DNA of 64,000 bases, taken from positions 1 through 64,000 of the forward strand of contig CALMZP010000045.1 of assembly GCA_937870635.1 (NCBI GenBank), given 5' to 3'. The translations under genes and the position numbers were made by a program. The stretch is from an uncultured Acidobacteriota bacterium. Its GTDB lineage: Bacteria > Acidobacteriota > Thermoanaerobaculia > Gp7-AA8. Within the stretch, counting starts at the first letter, position 1; the number at the start of each line of letters is the position of its first letter. The notes beneath the pieces were generated by a model. That model saw only the letters and a list, made by a program, of their open reading frames with translations. It had not been told where the DNA came from and did no database searches. Positions 18,664-29,770 of the stretch are shown piece by piece.

Positions 18664-18667
<4 letters not shown>
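18146..18667 (-). CDS. lptE: LPS-assembly lipoprotein LptE family
   Basis: A 173-residue lipoprotein with lipobox [11 protein letters not shown]. LptE plugs the LptD barrel at the outer membrane and helps insert lipopolysaccharide. The family pattern [37 protein letters not shown] and a late run of beta structure ([16 protein letters not shown]) is present, and the length is typical. The ATG at 18667 overlaps the leuS stop by ATGA, and the leuS-lptE order is the usual one in diderm genomes, which supports both the start and the function. The encoded C-terminus (LVSNLLEGF) is directly followed by a REP-like singlet. Confidence 0.85.
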
Positions 18668-21228
<2,561 letters not shown>

Positions 21229-21250
21229 AAAGCGGGGAAGTATAAGCGCC

Positions 21251-21685
21251 CTAGGGCCAGATGAACGTCACGGGCCCATCGTTCTCGAGCATGACGATCA
21301 TGTGCTCGCGGAAGCGGCCTGTTTCGACTCGCAGTCCGGTCGAGGCCAGCACGCGGACGAAGAGGTCGAACATCTCCCTCGCCCGCTCGGGCTCTTCGGC
21401 GCGATCGAAGCCGGGGCGGCGGCCTTTCGCGATCGAGCCGGCCAGCGTGAACTGCGAGACGGCGAGGATCGCGCCGTTCGCTTCGGAGACGTCGCGGTTC
21501 ATCTTTCCGGCGTCGTCGGCGAAGATGCGCAGCTCCCGGATCTTCTTCGCGGTTTCCATCATCGTTTCGGGCGGATCGTTCTTTTCCACGGCGGCGAGGA
21601 CAAGGAGGCCGGTGCCGATCTCCCCGACGACCTCGTCACCGACGGTGACCGAAGCGCGCCGCACGCGCTGAATCACGCATTTCAT
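21251..21685 (-). CDS. dtd: D-aminoacyl-tRNA deacylase
   Basis: A 144-residue enzyme that removes D-amino acids from mischarged tRNA. The protein starts [15 protein letters not shown] as in the family, carries the SQFTL motif ([20 protein letters not shown]) and the GPVTFIWP end, which matches the cross-subunit Gly-Pro motif. Length is standard. The ATG at 21685 overlaps the preceding stop by ATGA. Lying directly before leuS it adds a second tRNA quality-control activity to the same operon. Confidence 0.96.
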   Translation of the reverse strand: MKCVIQRVRRASVTVGDEVVGEIGTGLLVLAAVEKNDPPETMMETAKKIRELRIFADDAGKMNRDVSEANGAILAVSQFTLAGSIAKGRRPGFDRAEEPERAREMFDLFVRVLASTGLRVETGRFREHMIVMLENDGPVTFIWP

Positions 21686-22206
21686 CCGGCGGGAACGTTG
21701 TACTTCTCGCGAAGGACGCGGAGGTGATGACGTTCGTGGCCGAGGATCGTGAAGGCGAGGCCGCGGACGGATGTCGAATTCTGGTTGGTTAGCCCGCGAC
21801 GCTCCCACGCCTCCTCACTGAGGTGGCGGAACATCAGCACATTCGCCCGGCGGACGATCGCGAGCGAGTCGGCGAGATCGGGGAAGGGCCATGAATCGAA
21901 ATCGGCGCCGCGGACGTACGAGTCTTCATCGAATCCGGGCAAAGGGCTCGTCTCGCCGCGCGAGATGGAGAGCGCGCGGAAGGCAAAAATGCGCTCCGTG
22001 TCGCCCATGTGCCCCACGACCTGCTTGATGGTCCACTTGCCCGGCGCGTAGCGGAAATGGCTGCGCTCCTCGTCGACCGTGCGGAGGATGGACAAGGTGA
22101 TCCCCATCTGCGTTTCGAGAGCGGTGACGATGTCGTCTTCCGGGACGAGGTCGAGATACCTCTGGAAGTAGGGCGCGTACTCGGCCGGATCGGGCCGCCG
22201 GTTCAT
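21682..22206 (-). CDS. DinB-superfamily protein
   Basis: A 174-residue four-helix-bundle protein of the DinB/YfiT group. These are usually metal-dependent thiol transferases or of unknown activity. Candidate metal ligands appear in the family positions: a first His in KQVVGHMGDTER and a pair in LGHERHHLRVLRE. The ATG at 22206 is the first start outside the upstream palindrome (22224-22300); no strong ribosome binding site is seen. It overlaps dtd by 4 nt. The specific substrate cannot be told. Confidence 0.85.
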   Translation of the reverse strand: MNRRPDPAEYAPYFQRYLDLVPEDDIVTALETQMGITLSILRTVDEERSHFRYAPGKWTIKQVVGHMGDTERIFAFRALSISRGETSPLPGFDEDSYVRGADFDSWPFPDLADSLAIVRRANVLMFRHLSEEAWERRGLTNQNSTSVRGLAFTILGHERHHLRVLREKYNVPAG

Positions 22207-22223
22207 ACGCACAGAATATATGT

Positions 22224-22300
22224 TTTGAGGGTCACGTCTGCACTTGGCACTTTCTCCACCGCCGGTGGAGAAAGTGCCAAGTGCAGACGTGACCCTCAAA
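22224..22300. repeat. 77-bp perfect palindrome
   Basis: Two 38-nt arms (22224-22261 and 22263-22300) are exact reverse complements around a single C. The outer end reads TTTGAGGGTCACGTCTGC. It occupies nearly the whole gap between the phosphatase gene and the DinB gene, and its right end contains the TGA stop of the phosphatase gene. It could fold as an extremely stable hairpin in the transcript; no T-run follows. Confidence 0.95.
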
Positions 22301-24560
22301 CGATGCGCACGACGACGAAGGTGATGTCGTCGTTGGGGGGCTGGTCGCCGTGCCACTTGCGCGAGGCGGCGGCGAGCGACTCGATCACGGCGCGGGCGTC
22401 GGGGGCGCCGGCGCAGGCGTCGGCGAAGAGCTGCATGGCAGCGGGATAGCCGAGCTGCTGGCCTTCGCAGTTGAGAAGCTCCGGAAAGCCGTCGCTCATG
22501 AGGAGGACGGTGTCGCCCGCTGCGAGGTCGACACTCCTCTCCGTGTACGTCACGCCGAGGGTTCCGAGCGGTGTGGCAGGGAGAGTCACTTCGTCGACGC
22601 GGTTCTCGCGTCCGCGGTGGACGAGCATCGGCGGCATCCCGGCTGTGGCCACGGTGACCGCATGCTTGTCGAAGCGCGCGAGCGAGAGCGCCATGGCCAT
22701 GCGGCCGAGGTCCATCCGTTTGATGGTTTCGGCGGCGCTGCTGAGGAAGGAGGCGGGTGATGTGGTGCAGTCGTAACCGGAGAAGAGAGTCTTGATGACG
22801 GTGACCATCGTGCCGGCGCGCGCGCCGTGGCCGGTCGCGTCGCCGATGGTCACGGCCAGGCTTCCGTCGCTGCTGTCGTGGAAATCGTAGTAGTCGCCGC
22901 CCACTTCGGTCGCCGTCTGTGTGAACACGGCCACTTCGAGCCCGTCGTGCCGGGGTACTTCCTTCGGCAGCATGGACAGCTGGAAGCGGCGGGCATCTTC
23001 GAGGTCGTTCGACTTGCGCTGGTATTCGTGTTCGAGGAGGCGTTGCGACACTTCCTGCTCGCGCCGCGCGCGCTCCTCTTCGACGAGGCGCCGCTGGTTG
23101 TCGCTCAGGTCTTCGGCCATGCGGTTGAAGGCGAGAGCGAGCTGGCCGAATTCGTCGTTGCCGCGCACGGGAAGGCGCGTGAGGAGATCGCCCTGCGCGA
23201 TGCGCTCGGCGCCGAGCGTCACGCGCTTCACGTCGCGCGTGAAGTGATTCGCGAGCGGCACGATGCCGATCAGCGCGAACGCGATGAGTCCAATGCCGTA
23301 TCCGAAGTTGCGCGCCGCGGTCTGGCGCAGCTCGACGAGGTTCTCCCCCACCGGGCGTGCGACACCGACGCGGAGGCCGCTCTCTTCGTCGCGGGTGTTG
23401 ACGACGATCCAGTTCGGAATGTCCTGCAAGGACAGCCCTGCCTGGATGCGCTGCACGATTCCGACGCGTTCGAGCGTTTTGCGCTCGGTCTCGTTGCGCG
23501 TGTAGATGTTGCCGTCGCGGTCGAGAGCGAACGGGATCTCGTCGCGATCGCCGGCCTGGCCGCCGAGGACGCGGCGGATGACTTCTTCGGGCTTGAGCTG
23601 GGCGCGGATCTGGCCGACCACTTCGCCCTGGCGCTCGACGGGCACGTTGAATTGACGGCCGAGCACGAGGCGGGCCTTGCGCGCTTTGTTCTCGAGGGAT
23701 TTCCGTTCGTCCGCGGACAGCTCGCTCTTCACTCGAACGGACGCGACCGGCGCGGGGGCCGGGACCGGCCGTGCCCGCCGGGTCGCCGGCGTGGGAGCGA
23801 CGATCGCGACTTCGGGTGTGGCGTGCTGCCGGGGGCGCTCGTCCTGCCGCCGCCTGCGGCGCTCGGCGAGCTGATCCTGCGCGGCCTTCATCTCGTTCTG
23901 AAACTTTGCGCGGCTCGCTTCGATCTCGCGGTCGAGGAGCTTCGACTTTTCCTTGAGAAGCTTTTTCTTCCCGTCCCGCTCGTCCTTCGTCATCTTGTCG
24001 GCGCTCTGCATGAGCTCGGCGGACAGACGCCCCACTTCTCGCATGGCGGCGTGCGCGGCGGGAGTCATCTCATAGCGGGGCATCACCACCGGAGGAAGAT
24101 CGATGACGAGCGGCTCGGCGGCGAGTGTCCTGGCCGCCTCTTCCACTTCGCCGAAGACTTCGATCGGCACCGGGGGCCGTGCGAGGTCCGCAGCGGCCGC
24201 GGCAGCCACGGGGGCGGGCGGCGCCGGTGGCTCCGGCGCCGGGATGTACTCGATTCCCTCGAGCAGCGGCGCCGCCTCCCCCATCGCCATGATGATGCTG
24301 TCGACGACGACGTTGCCGCTCGCATCCGTTCCGGCGGTGGAGGGGATCTGAATCGATGAGAGGCTGGCCATGCGCTCGTCGAGCTCGGCGCGGATCGTGG
24401 CCAGCCGGCCGTCCATGTTCCGCGTGAGCCGCTGCGCTTCCCGCCGGTAGGCCGCCTCCACCGCCCCCTTCGAGGAATGGTACGAATAGAGGACGATCCC
24501 GGTCAGCGGAAGCACGGACAGGACGAAGCACGCGAGCACGAGTTGGGTACGGATCTTCAT
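22296..24560 (-). CDS. RsbU/SpoIIE-type PP2C phosphatase with membrane sensor and HAMP
   Basis: A 754-residue sensor phosphatase. Order: TM helix (LVLACFVLSVLPLTGIVLYS), an unusually long periplasmic part with an Ala/Pro-rich stretch and a charged coiled coil (DKMTKDERDGKKKLLKEKSK), a sensor-like region (EIPFALDRDGNIYTRNETER), a second TM (GYGIGLIAFALIGIVPLA), HAMP (ERIAQGDLLTRLPVRGNDEFGQLALAFNRM), a coiled linker and a PP2C domain. The PP2C metal motifs are present: GGDYYDF, GDATGHGARAG, LMSDGFPE and NDDITFVVV. Such enzymes dephosphorylate STAS anti-anti-sigma factors; a STAS protein with a conserved serine is encoded at 33128-33484. The start at 24560 is the ATG just before the signal-anchor helix. 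The stop lies in the 77-bp palindrome. Confidence 0.93.
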   Translation of the reverse strand: MKIRTQLVLACFVLSVLPLTGIVLYSYHSSKGAVEAAYRREAQRLTRNMDGRLATIRAELDERMASLSSIQIPSTAGTDASGNVVVDSIIMAMGEAAPLLEGIEYIPAPEPPAPPAPVAAAAAADLARPPVPIEVFGEVEEAARTLAAEPLVIDLPPVVMPRYEMTPAAHAAMREVGRLSAELMQSADKMTKDERDGKKKLLKEKSKLLDREIEASRAKFQNEMKAAQDQLAERRRRRQDERPRQHATPEVAIVAPTPATRRARPVPAPAPVASVRVKSELSADERKSLENKARKARLVLGRQFNVPVERQGEVVGQIRAQLKPEEVIRRVLGGQAGDRDEIPFALDRDGNIYTRNETERKTLERVGIVQRIQAGLSLQDIPNWIVVNTRDEESGLRVGVARPVGENLVELRQTAARNFGYGIGLIAFALIGIVPLANHFTRDVKRVTLGAERIAQGDLLTRLPVRGNDEFGQLALAFNRMAEDLSDNQRRLVEEERARREQEVSQRLLEHEYQRKSNDLEDARRFQLSMLPKEVPRHDGLEVAVFTQTATEVGGDYYDFHDSSDGSLAVTIGDATGHGARAGTMVTVIKTLFSGYDCTTSPASFLSSAAETIKRMDLGRMAMALSLARFDKHAVTVATAGMPPMLVHRGRENRVDEVTLPATPLGTLGVTYTERSVDLAAGDTVLLMSDGFPELLNCEGQQLGYPAAMQLFADACAGAPDARAVIESLAAASRKWHGDQPPNDDITFVVVRIV

Positions 24561-24624
24561 CAGGTACGAATTTGATCGTAGCTTAAGACGTAAAAACCGC
24601 CCGGAAGTTGCCAGTGGACATGAA

Positions 24625-24682
24625 GCCGCGGGCGAATCCCGCCCGCCGGGGCGATTCGCGGGCGAGATCGCCCGCGCTCCAC
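24625..24682. repeat. REP-like doublet in a divergent promoter region
   Basis: A degenerate left copy (24625-24646, GCCGCGGGCGAATCCCGC) faces a clear right copy (24658-24682, GCGGGCGAGATCGCCCGC then GCTCCAC). It sits in the 208-nt gap between the divergent phosphatase and ssb genes. I see no convincing promoter boxes here. Confidence 0.75.
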
Positions 24683-24768
24683 TCCACAACCGGTAGCATC
24701 GAATAGAATCCCGCCCACCACACTGACCGAGCACGATTACCGACCACAAAACCATCAAGGAGATTCAC

Positions 24769-25194
24769 ATGATCAACAAGGTCATTCTCGTCGGACGCCT
24801 GGGAAAGGACCCGGAGATCCGGTCCACCCCCAGCGGGACGAGCGTCGCCAAGTTCTCTCTCGCGACGGACGAGAAGTTCACCGACAAGAGTGGTGAAAAG
24901 CAGGAGCGGACGGAGTGGCACAACATCGTGGCCTGGGGAAAGCTCGGTGAGATCTGCGGGCAGTATCTGCGCAAGGGCAAGCTCGTCTACATCGAGGGCT
25001 CCATCCGCACCGACAGCTGGGACGACAAGGAATCGGGACAGAAGAAGTACCGGACCGAGATCGTCGCCAACACGATGAAGATGCTCGACCGCCGCGGCGA
25101 CGAAGAAGGCGGCGGCTCTTACGGAGGAGCGCGCAAGCAGTCCTCTTCATCCTCCCCCGCTCACGTCGAGGACGACGAAGAAGTTCCGTTCTGA
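24769..25194 (+). CDS. ssb: Single-stranded DNA-binding protein
   Basis: A 141-residue SSB. The OB-fold begins [18 protein letters not shown], continues with [23 protein letters not shown] and [10 protein letters not shown], then a Ser/Gly-rich linker and the acidic tip VEDDEEVPF. The tip matches the conserved C-terminal hook that recruits replication and repair proteins. AAGGAG lies 6 nt before the ATG. Followed by a strong hairpin. Confidence 0.98.
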   Translation: MINKVILVGRLGKDPEIRSTPSGTSVAKFSLATDEKFTDKSGEKQERTEWHNIVAWGKLGEICGQYLRKGKLVYIEGSIRTDSWDDKESGQKKYRTEIVANTMKMLDRRGDEEGGGSYGGARKQSSSSSPAHVEDDEEVPF

Positions 25195-25203
25195 CAAAGT
25201 CGT

Positions 25204-25235
25204 GTGACCGAACCGTCACGAGGCGGTTCGGTCAC
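25204..25235 (+). terminator. Stem-loop after ssb
   Basis: GTGACCGAACCG and CGGTTCGGTCAC pair perfectly (12 bp) around TCACGAGG, 9 nt after the ssb stop. No T-run follows, so it may act as a 3' mRNA stabiliser or a weak terminator. Confidence 0.55.
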
Positions 25236-25253
25236 CGCCCACAATTCCCGCGC

Positions 25254-25721
25254 ATGATCGAGATTCATGCGATGTCCCCGAACGACGCGCCGCTTTGTGC
25301 GACGCTCATGTCGACCTCCGAGCCGTGGACGCTGATCGGGCGCACATACGACGAATCGATCGCACTGGTCACCGATCCATCGAAGGAAGCCTGGGTCGCG
25401 CACGACGGCGACCGCTTCCTCGGCTTCATCCTGCTCGTCCTGCGGGGCGCGTTCGTCGGCTACATCCAGATCATCGCCGTGTCAGCCGAGGCTCGCGGCA
25501 CCGGCGTCGGCTCGAAGCTGATCGAGTTCGCCGAGCGACGGATCTTCTCGCAGTTCCCGAATGTCTTTCTCTGCGTCTCGTCCTTCAACCCTCGCGCACG
25601 CGCCCTCTACGAACGCCTCGGCTACCAGCTCGTCGGCGAGTTGAAGGACTACCTCGTGCGCGGGGCGTCGGAGTTCCTGATGCGCAAGACGACCGGCCCG
25701 CTGCGCTCGAGCACGGACTAA
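25254..25721 (+). CDS. GNAT-family N-acetyltransferase
   Basis: A 155-residue GNAT enzyme that transfers an acetyl group from acetyl-CoA to an unknown amine. The acetyl-CoA-binding motif A is visible as IIAVSAEARGTGVGSKLIEFAE (RGTGVG loop), followed by motif B with SSFNPRARALYERLGY. Strand and helix order and length are typical of RimI-like members. The gene is convergent with nagZ and overlaps it by 4 nt. The substrate cannot be inferred. Confidence 0.9.
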   Translation: MIEIHAMSPNDAPLCATLMSTSEPWTLIGRTYDESIALVTDPSKEAWVAHDGDRFLGFILLVLRGAFVGYIQIIAVSAEARGTGVGSKLIEFAERRIFSQFPNVFLCVSSFNPRARALYERLGYQLVGELKDYLVRGASEFLMRKTTGPLRSSTD

Positions 25722-26860
25722 GTCCATTCCTCGCGGCCGGTGCGGCCCGGATGCCGCGGGCCCTTGCGGCGGTCGATGTCCAGGATGACAGGATCGCGGC
25801 GCGGACGGGTTCGCTCGAACTCGTCGCAGAACCGCGCCGTCTCCTCCAGCAGATCATCGAAATTGCCGACGCCGGGTCCGGCCTCCGCCCGCAACTTTTC
25901 GCAATGCGCGCGATACGCCTCGGCTCTCTCCACCGCCTCTTCGAAACGCCTCCGCACGCCCGCATCCTCGGACACGCGCCGTTCGAGGTAGCGCTGGACT
26001 TCGGGCATGCGCTCGATGTGGCTGCAGAAGAGAATGACGTCGTTGCCGGCCATGAGCGCGCGCTCGGCGATCTCTTCGTAGCTGCCGAGATCGGAGACGG
26101 CGTGCATTTCCATGTCGTCGCTGATGGCGACGCCGTTGAAGCCGCAACGATTGCGGAGAAGGTCGATCGTGAGCGCGGGGCTGAACGTCGCCGGAAGATC
26201 CGGCTCGTCGACCTTCGGATACGTGCCGTGGCCGATCATGACCGCCTGCGCCTCGTTGCCGAGCTGCGCGAACGGGACGAGATCGCGGCGATGCAGCTCC
26301 TCGAGAGCGACATCGATCACCGTCGCGCCGTAATGCGGGTCGGCGGATCCGAGTCCGATGCCCGGCCAGTGTTTGAGACAGGACGCAACGCCCTGCGAAT
26401 GGAGGCCGCGCATGAATGCTCCGGCGAGCTCCACGACCGACTCCGGATCGCTGCCGAACGTGCGGCGCTCGAGTCCTTTGGTCGCCTGCTCGCCGCGGAT
26501 GTCGACGACCGGCGCGAGATCGCACTCGACGTCGAAGAAGCGCAGAGCCATGCCGATGACCTGGCCGGCCCACGCAGCCATCTCCGAGGGCTTGTCACCC
26601 TCCTGGAAGGACTCGGCGCTGGGAAGTCCGGGGATGAGATTGCGGAGGCGATCGACGCGGCCGCCTTCCTCGTCGATCATGATCACCGGCGGGCGCCGCG
26701 AGATCATCTTGACTTCGTGAACGAGGTCGCGCAGCTGCTCGACCGTGCCGATGTTCCTTCCGAAGAGGACGACAGCGTAGGGGCTCCGGTCCGCGAGGAA
26801 CTGCCGCTCCAGATCCGTAAGTGTCTTTCCTGTGAGGCCGATTCCGAGAAGGTCATGCAT
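25718..26860 (-). CDS. nagZ: Glycoside hydrolase family 3 beta-N-acetylglucosaminidase (NagZ-like)
   Basis: A 380-residue GH3 enzyme of peptidoglycan recycling, which removes N-acetylglucosamine from muropeptides. Diagnostic segments: IDEEGGRVDRL (residues 62-72), the KHWPGIGLGSADPH loop (163-176), matching the KHFPGHGxTxxDSH loop that holds the NagZ catalytic His/Asp dyad, and the nucleophile Asp in ISDDMEMHAV (248-249). In the loop the usual GHG is PGIG, so one His of the canonical motif is replaced while the final H176 is kept. No signal peptide is present, consistent with a cytoplasmic enzyme. The C-terminal 60 residues are an extra helical tail. Confidence 0.85.
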   Translation of the reverse strand: MHDLLGIGLTGKTLTDLERQFLADRSPYAVVLFGRNIGTVEQLRDLVHEVKMISRRPPVIMIDEEGGRVDRLRNLIPGLPSAESFQEGDKPSEMAAWAGQVIGMALRFFDVECDLAPVVDIRGEQATKGLERRTFGSDPESVVELAGAFMRGLHSQGVASCLKHWPGIGLGSADPHYGATVIDVALEELHRRDLVPFAQLGNEAQAVMIGHGTYPKVDEPDLPATFSPALTIDLLRNRCGFNGVAISDDMEMHAVSDLGSYEEIAERALMAGNDVILFCSHIERMPEVQRYLERRVSEDAGVRRRFEEAVERAEAYRAHCEKLRAEAGPGVGNFDDLLEETARFCDEFERTRPRRDPVILDIDRRKGPRHPGRTGREEWT

Positions 26861-26904
26861 AAGTCGAGGCGATGGTAACAGGTAGCACGAGATGGGCCAT
26901 CCCC

Positions 26905-27034
26905 GGTAACCGTTAACCGTTAACCGCGAAGAGCGTAATACGTCCGTCCCTCGCGTGAAGGCCTGGAGCCGCGGGCGGGATCGCCCGCGGCTCCACCGAG
27001 CAGCGGACTTACGGTTAACGCTTAACGGTTAACG
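26905..27034. repeat. Nested inverted repeat: GTTAACC arms around a REP-like core
   Basis: The left arm (26905-26926) is tandem GTTAACC units; the right arm (27012-27034) is their inverse and ends one base before the mutS stop codon. Between the arms sits a symmetric REP-like element (26964-26996). It fills the nagZ-mutS gap. Confidence 0.8.
26964..26996. repeat. REP-like element, symmetric (type B) form
   Basis: TGGAGCCGCGGGCG, GGAT, CGCCCGCGGCTCCA: 13-14 bp arms with head motifs at both ends, so both strands look like a REP singlet. Confidence 0.8.
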
Positions 27035-29641
27035 TCATTCTCCGCGCAGCTTCTTCAGGAGCCCATCCAGCGCGTTGAGCGCCTCCACGGGGGACATCCT
27101 CTCCACCTGCATGGCCCGAAGGGCGTCGAGGACTTCCTGCTCGCGCGCGCCGAAAAGAGAAAGCTGGCGGACCGGACCCGTGGGGCCGCGACGTCGCGTC
27201 TCTTCGACGACGTCCCGTTCCTTCCGTTCGAGCGTGACCAGGATCTCCCTCGCCCGCTCGATGACGCTTTGCGGGATGCCGGCGAGCTTTGCCACCTGAA
27301 TTCCGTAGCTTTTGTCGGCCGCGCCGGGAACGACCTTGCGCAGGAAGATGATCTGGTCGTTCCACTCCTTGACCGCGACGTTGAAGTTCGCGACGCGCGG
27401 CTTCGTCTTCGCGAGGTCGGTGACCTCGTGATAGTGCGTGGCGAAGAGCGTGATGCCGCTGCGCGCGTCGCTGTCGTGGAGGAACTCGATGATGGCCCAA
27501 GCCAGGGATAGTCCGTCGAACGTGGCCGTGCCGCGTCCCACTTCATCGAGGACGATGAGCGATCGATCGGTGGCGTTGTTGAGGATGTTCGCCGTCTCGT
27601 GCATCTCGACCATGAACGTCGACTCACCGCGCGCAAGCTGGTCCGAGGCTCCGACGCGGGTGAAGATCCGATCGAAGAGGCCGAGGCGGGCACGGGCGGC
27701 GGGGACGAAGGAGCCGATCTGGTTCATGAGGACGATCAATGCGACCTGGCGCAGGTAGGTCGACTTGCCGCCCATGTTCGGACCGGTGATCACCTGGATC
27801 CCGTTGCGCGTGCGCTCGATGTCGGTGTGATTGGGGATGAAGCGCTCGGTCGTGAGCTGCTCGATGACCGGATGGCGGCCGTCCTCGATGCAGATCTCGG
27901 CAACCTCGCTGAGCGCCGGCCGCACGTAGCGGTTGCGCACGGCCACCGTGGCCAGCGAGGAGAGCGCGTCGACCTCACCGACGGCGCGGCCCGTGGCGAG
28001 GATGCCGGCGCGCGAGGAGGCGATGTCTTCGAGCAGCGCGTCGTACAGCCGCTGCTCGATGGCGATCGACTTCTCCTCCGCGCCGACGATCTTCTCCTCG
28101 AGCTCCTTCAGCTCGGGCGTGATGAAGCGCTCGGCGTTGACGAGGGTCTGCTTGCGGATGTAATCGGCCGGCGCCCGGGAGAGGTTCGCTTTCGAGATTT
28201 CGATGTAGTAGCCGAAGACGCTGTTGAAGCGGATCTTGAGCGAGGAGATCCCGGTCCGCTCCTTCTCCTTCGCCTCGATGGCCATGAGGATGGACTTCGA
28301 GTCGCGCGCGATGGTGCGAAGCGCGTCGAGCTCCGCGTCGACGCCGGTCTGGATCACGCCGCCGTCGCGGAAGTTGACGGGCGGAGCGGGATCGAGTGTC
28401 TGAGCGATTGTCTTGACGACGTCCGGCAGCGGGTCGAGGCGGCCGCGGATCGACTGCAGCAGCGGTCCCTGGAGCGGGGCCATGACCTCCCGCAGCTCGT
28501 CGACGGCCATCAGCGAATCGACGAGCGTGAGGCACTCGCGCGGCGATGCGCTGCGCAGCGTGACCCGCGAGATCACTCGCTCGAGATCGGCGATCCGGGC
28601 GACGCGCGCCGTCATCTGCTCGAGGATGGCCCGCGATCGCGTCAGCTCGTCGACCGCGTCGTGGCGGTCGAAGATCGCCTCACGGCTCTTGAGCGGACTG
28701 GTGACCCACCGTCGCAGCATGCGGCCGCCCATCGCCGAGCGTGTGGCGTTGACGACGCCCCACAGCGTGGCGCGCGGCTGGCCGCTGTCGCGCGACTCCA
28801 GAATCTCGAGATTGGCGAGCGTCGACGCGTCGAGCTGGAGAAAGTCGGCGTCGTTGTCGACGCGCAGCGACTGCACGTGATCGAGCGGCTTCTTGTGGCT
28901 CGCGCTCGCGTAGCGCAGGGCGCCGCCCGCTGCACCGATGCGCGGGTCGTCGCCCTCGAGTCCGAAGCCGCGCAGCGACTGGGTGCCGAAATGACGGGCC
29001 ACGTATTCGTCCGACTTCTCGAAGAGCGACGCCTCGACGGGCGTGGCCGCCACTCCCCTTCCACGGATCCTGTCAGCGATGCCGTCGAACCCGGCTGCGA
29101 AGATCGCCTCGCGCGGCGAAAAACGCGCGATGTCGTCGGCAAGGCGCGGGTCGCTCGCTCCACGATACGTAGAGACGAAAAAGTCTCCCGTCGAAACGTC
29201 GAGGTACGCCCCGCCCAGCTCCGGCGCGTCTCCGTTCGAGCCGTGGAGGGCGAGGAGATAGCAGCTTTCCCGCTCGACGAGATGGCTCTCGGTCGCCGTT
29301 CCCGGCGTCACGATCCGCACCACTTCGCGGCGCACCAGCCCCTTCGCGGCAGCGGGATCCTCGACCTGGTCGCAGATGGCTACACGCAGTCCGCTGCGGA
29401 TCAGCTTCGCGATGTAGCCGTCGGCGGAGTGATAGGGAACGCCGCACATCGGAGCCTCGTGCTCCTGCCCCTTGTTCCGCGCGGTCAGCACCAGATCGAG
29501 GATCGGCGCGGCCTTCTCCGCATCCTCGAAGAACATCTCGTAAAAGTCGCCGAGACGATAGAAGAGGATGGCGTCGGGGACCTGGCGCTTGATCTCGAAG
29601 TACTGCTCGAGCATCGGGGTGAGCTTCATGGGGCGAGGCAT
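27035..29641 (-). CDS. mutS: DNA mismatch repair protein MutS
   Basis: An 868-residue MutS that recognises mismatches. The N-terminal mismatch-binding motif is present (LFYRLGDFYEMFFEDAE, containing the Phe-x-Glu wedge), then connector, lever and clamp regions, and the ATPase with Walker A GPNMGGKSTYLRQ near residue 620, the signature RGESTFMVEM, and Walker B LIVLDEVGRGT. The C-terminal helix-turn-helix dimerisation region is present. Start taken at 29641 (MPRPMKLTP) because upstream codons are not family-like; 29629 is also possible. It follows the amidohydrolase gene by 129 nt. No mutL is in the window. Confidence 0.97.
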   Translation of the reverse strand: MPRPMKLTPMLEQYFEIKRQVPDAILFYRLGDFYEMFFEDAEKAAPILDLVLTARNKGQEHEAPMCGVPYHSADGYIAKLIRSGLRVAICDQVEDPAAAKGLVRREVVRIVTPGTATESHLVERESCYLLALHGSNGDAPELGGAYLDVSTGDFFVSTYRGASDPRLADDIARFSPREAIFAAGFDGIADRIRGRGVAATPVEASLFEKSDEYVARHFGTQSLRGFGLEGDDPRIGAAGGALRYASASHKKPLDHVQSLRVDNDADFLQLDASTLANLEILESRDSGQPRATLWGVVNATRSAMGGRMLRRWVTSPLKSREAIFDRHDAVDELTRSRAILEQMTARVARIADLERVISRVTLRSASPRECLTLVDSLMAVDELREVMAPLQGPLLQSIRGRLDPLPDVVKTIAQTLDPAPPVNFRDGGVIQTGVDAELDALRTIARDSKSILMAIEAKEKERTGISSLKIRFNSVFGYYIEISKANLSRAPADYIRKQTLVNAERFITPELKELEEKIVGAEEKSIAIEQRLYDALLEDIASSRAGILATGRAVGEVDALSSLATVAVRNRYVRPALSEVAEICIEDGRHPVIEQLTTERFIPNHTDIERTRNGIQVITGPNMGGKSTYLRQVALIVLMNQIGSFVPAARARLGLFDRIFTRVGASDQLARGESTFMVEMHETANILNNATDRSLIVLDEVGRGTATFDGLSLAWAIIEFLHDSDARSGITLFATHYHEVTDLAKTKPRVANFNVAVKEWNDQIIFLRKVVPGAADKSYGIQVAKLAGIPQSVIERAREILVTLERKERDVVEETRRRGPTGPVRQLSLFGAREQEVLDALRAMQVERMSPVEALNALDGLLKKLRGE

Positions 29642-29770
29642 GGAGGGAGGGATTTTATCCTGCGCGCAGGAGCCAGAATGGTTCATGCTCGACGTCCTGC
29701 GCCACGTTCTCGGCGTGGTCGCTGGAATCCCCCTCGGCGGAATGGTGAACATGGCTCTCATCAGTTGGCT

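Noticed and set aside
22827-24359. 510-codon + frame opposite the phosphatase gene
   Set aside because: Shadow of the SpoIIE-type phosphatase, whose PP2C and HAMP motifs are unambiguous on the minus strand.
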